This document shows positions 13,567 through 13,996 of a DNA stretch of 13,996 nucleotides, piece after piece. The first letter of the stretch is position 1. Each line of letters opens with the position of its first letter. Under the pieces are notes generated by a model that was given only the letters and a program-made list of their open reading frames with translations, made no database searches and was not told the DNA's origin. Source of the stretch: Candidatus Saccharimonadota bacterium (GTDB lineage Bacteria > Patescibacteriota > Saccharimonadia > Saccharimonadales > UBA4665). Location: positions 1 to 13,996 of the forward strand of contig JARIHJ010000044.1 of NCBI GenBank assembly GCA_029288335.1. Reading direction: 5' to 3'. Position numbers and translations under genes: made by a program.

Positions 13567-13996
13567 ATGAGTAAGAAGCTACCGATTGTGGCGATTGTCG
13601 GGCGGGCTAATGTTGGTAAGTCCAGCCTGTTTAATGCTGTGCTAGAACGGCGCGAAGCAATTGTGGCGCGCGAGGCTGGCACTACGCGCGATAGCATCTC
13701 GGCTAAGGCAGAATCTGACGGCAAACAGTTCTGGATCGTGGACACGGCGGGCATGAAAACGCCGGAGGACGATTTTGAATTAACCATCCAGGAGCAGATA
13801 TCGGAGGCCACCGCTACCGCCGATGTAATTTGGGTCGTCGTCGAAGCCGGCGCCGCGATTAGCGAGGAAGATAGACGCGTCGCCAAGTTAGCGCTAAAAT
13901 CGAAAAAGCCAGTTTTTCTAGTCTTAAACAAAATCGATCAGACCAGAGGTGAACTAGCACCATTCGAACGCCTAGGCATCAAGCAAATATTTAAGA
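13567..13996 (+). CDS. der: GTPase Der (EngA), N-terminal part, cut by window end
   Basis: The frame is open from ATG 13567 to the window end (143 codons). It encodes the first GTPase domain of Der, a double-GTPase needed for assembly of the large ribosomal subunit. Visible motifs are G1 GRANVGKSS (12-20; most relatives have Pro at the third position), a TTRD G2-region element (39-42), G3 DTAG (59-62) and G4 NKID (121-124). The opening KLPIVAIVGR and the length before G4 fit Der better than Era. The second GTPase and KH-like domains would lie beyond the window, so Era or another TrmE-Era GTPase cannot be fully excluded. The start lies 7 nt after TATAAT. Confidence 0.9.
   Translation, partial: MSKKLPIVAIVGRANVGKSSLFNAVLERREAIVAREAGTTRDSISAKAESDGKQFWIVDTAGMKTPEDDFELTIQEQISEATATADVIWVVVEAGAAISEEDRRVAKLALKSKKPVFLVLNKIDQTRGELAPFERLGIKQIFK

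Noticed and set aside
13395..13931. Minus-strand reading frame of 178 codons across der and the 13476 gene
   Set aside because: It is antisense to the Der GTP-binding motifs and crosses two promoters; no domain recognised.
1..13996. CRISPR array, insertion sequence, prophage or toxin-antitoxin pair
   Set aside because: No regularly spaced direct repeats, transposase or integrase motifs, terminal inverted repeats or small paired genes were seen.

Overview
The window looks like chromosomal DNA of a Candidatus Saccharibacteria (TM7) or closely related Patescibacteria/CPR organism. This is inferred from the gene set (sortase with a long cytoplasmic tail, PEGA, DUF4367-like and DUF3048 surface proteins, stand-alone receiver), very tight packing and many apparently leaderless genes. 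No 16S rRNA is present to prove it. TGA ends at least two genes, so the code looks standard (table 11) rather than the TGA=Gly code of Gracilibacteria. The first 29 bases are not biological: they match the end of the Nextera Read-2 transposase adapter, so this is an untrimmed contig end.

Layout. 30-78: tail of a cut-off gene whose stop overlaps (TAATG) the start of a HAD-IB phosphatase (78-800). 807-1385 (-): hypothetical protein, divergent from 1418-2197 (+), a YjeF-C/NAD(P)HX-dehydratase-like protein lacking the catalytic GTGD signature. 2232-3179 (+): unknown protein with a possible PD-(D/E)xK-like pattern. 3212-3298 (-): tRNA-Leu(CAA). 3402-4703 (+): sortase. 4804-6291 (-): PEGA-domain membrane protein. 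6387-7487 (+): membrane protein with a DUF4367-like exterior domain. 7511-12311 is a minus-strand run of gltX, a DUF3048 protein, a PAS-containing sensor histidine kinase and a single-domain response regulator. 12334-12975 (+): RluB-type pseudouridine synthase, overlapping the end of hypothetical 12970-13476 (-). 13567 onward: 5' part of der, cut by the window end. No gene-free stretch exceeds 300 bases.

How it fits together. The middle of the window encodes a cell-surface and signalling set: a sortase, three single-pass proteins with exterior domains, and a two-component pair. It is flanked by translation and ribosome genes (gltX, rluB, der, tRNA-Leu). The strongest unusual signal is regulatory. 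Many starts lie 5-7 nt after a TATAAT-like -10 box, implying leaderless mRNAs, and three divergent pairs appear to share one two-way -10 element. A second signal is marked excess of the palindrome GCTAGC, in two reading frames and on both coding strands. No CRISPR array, insertion sequence, rRNA or prophage was seen.
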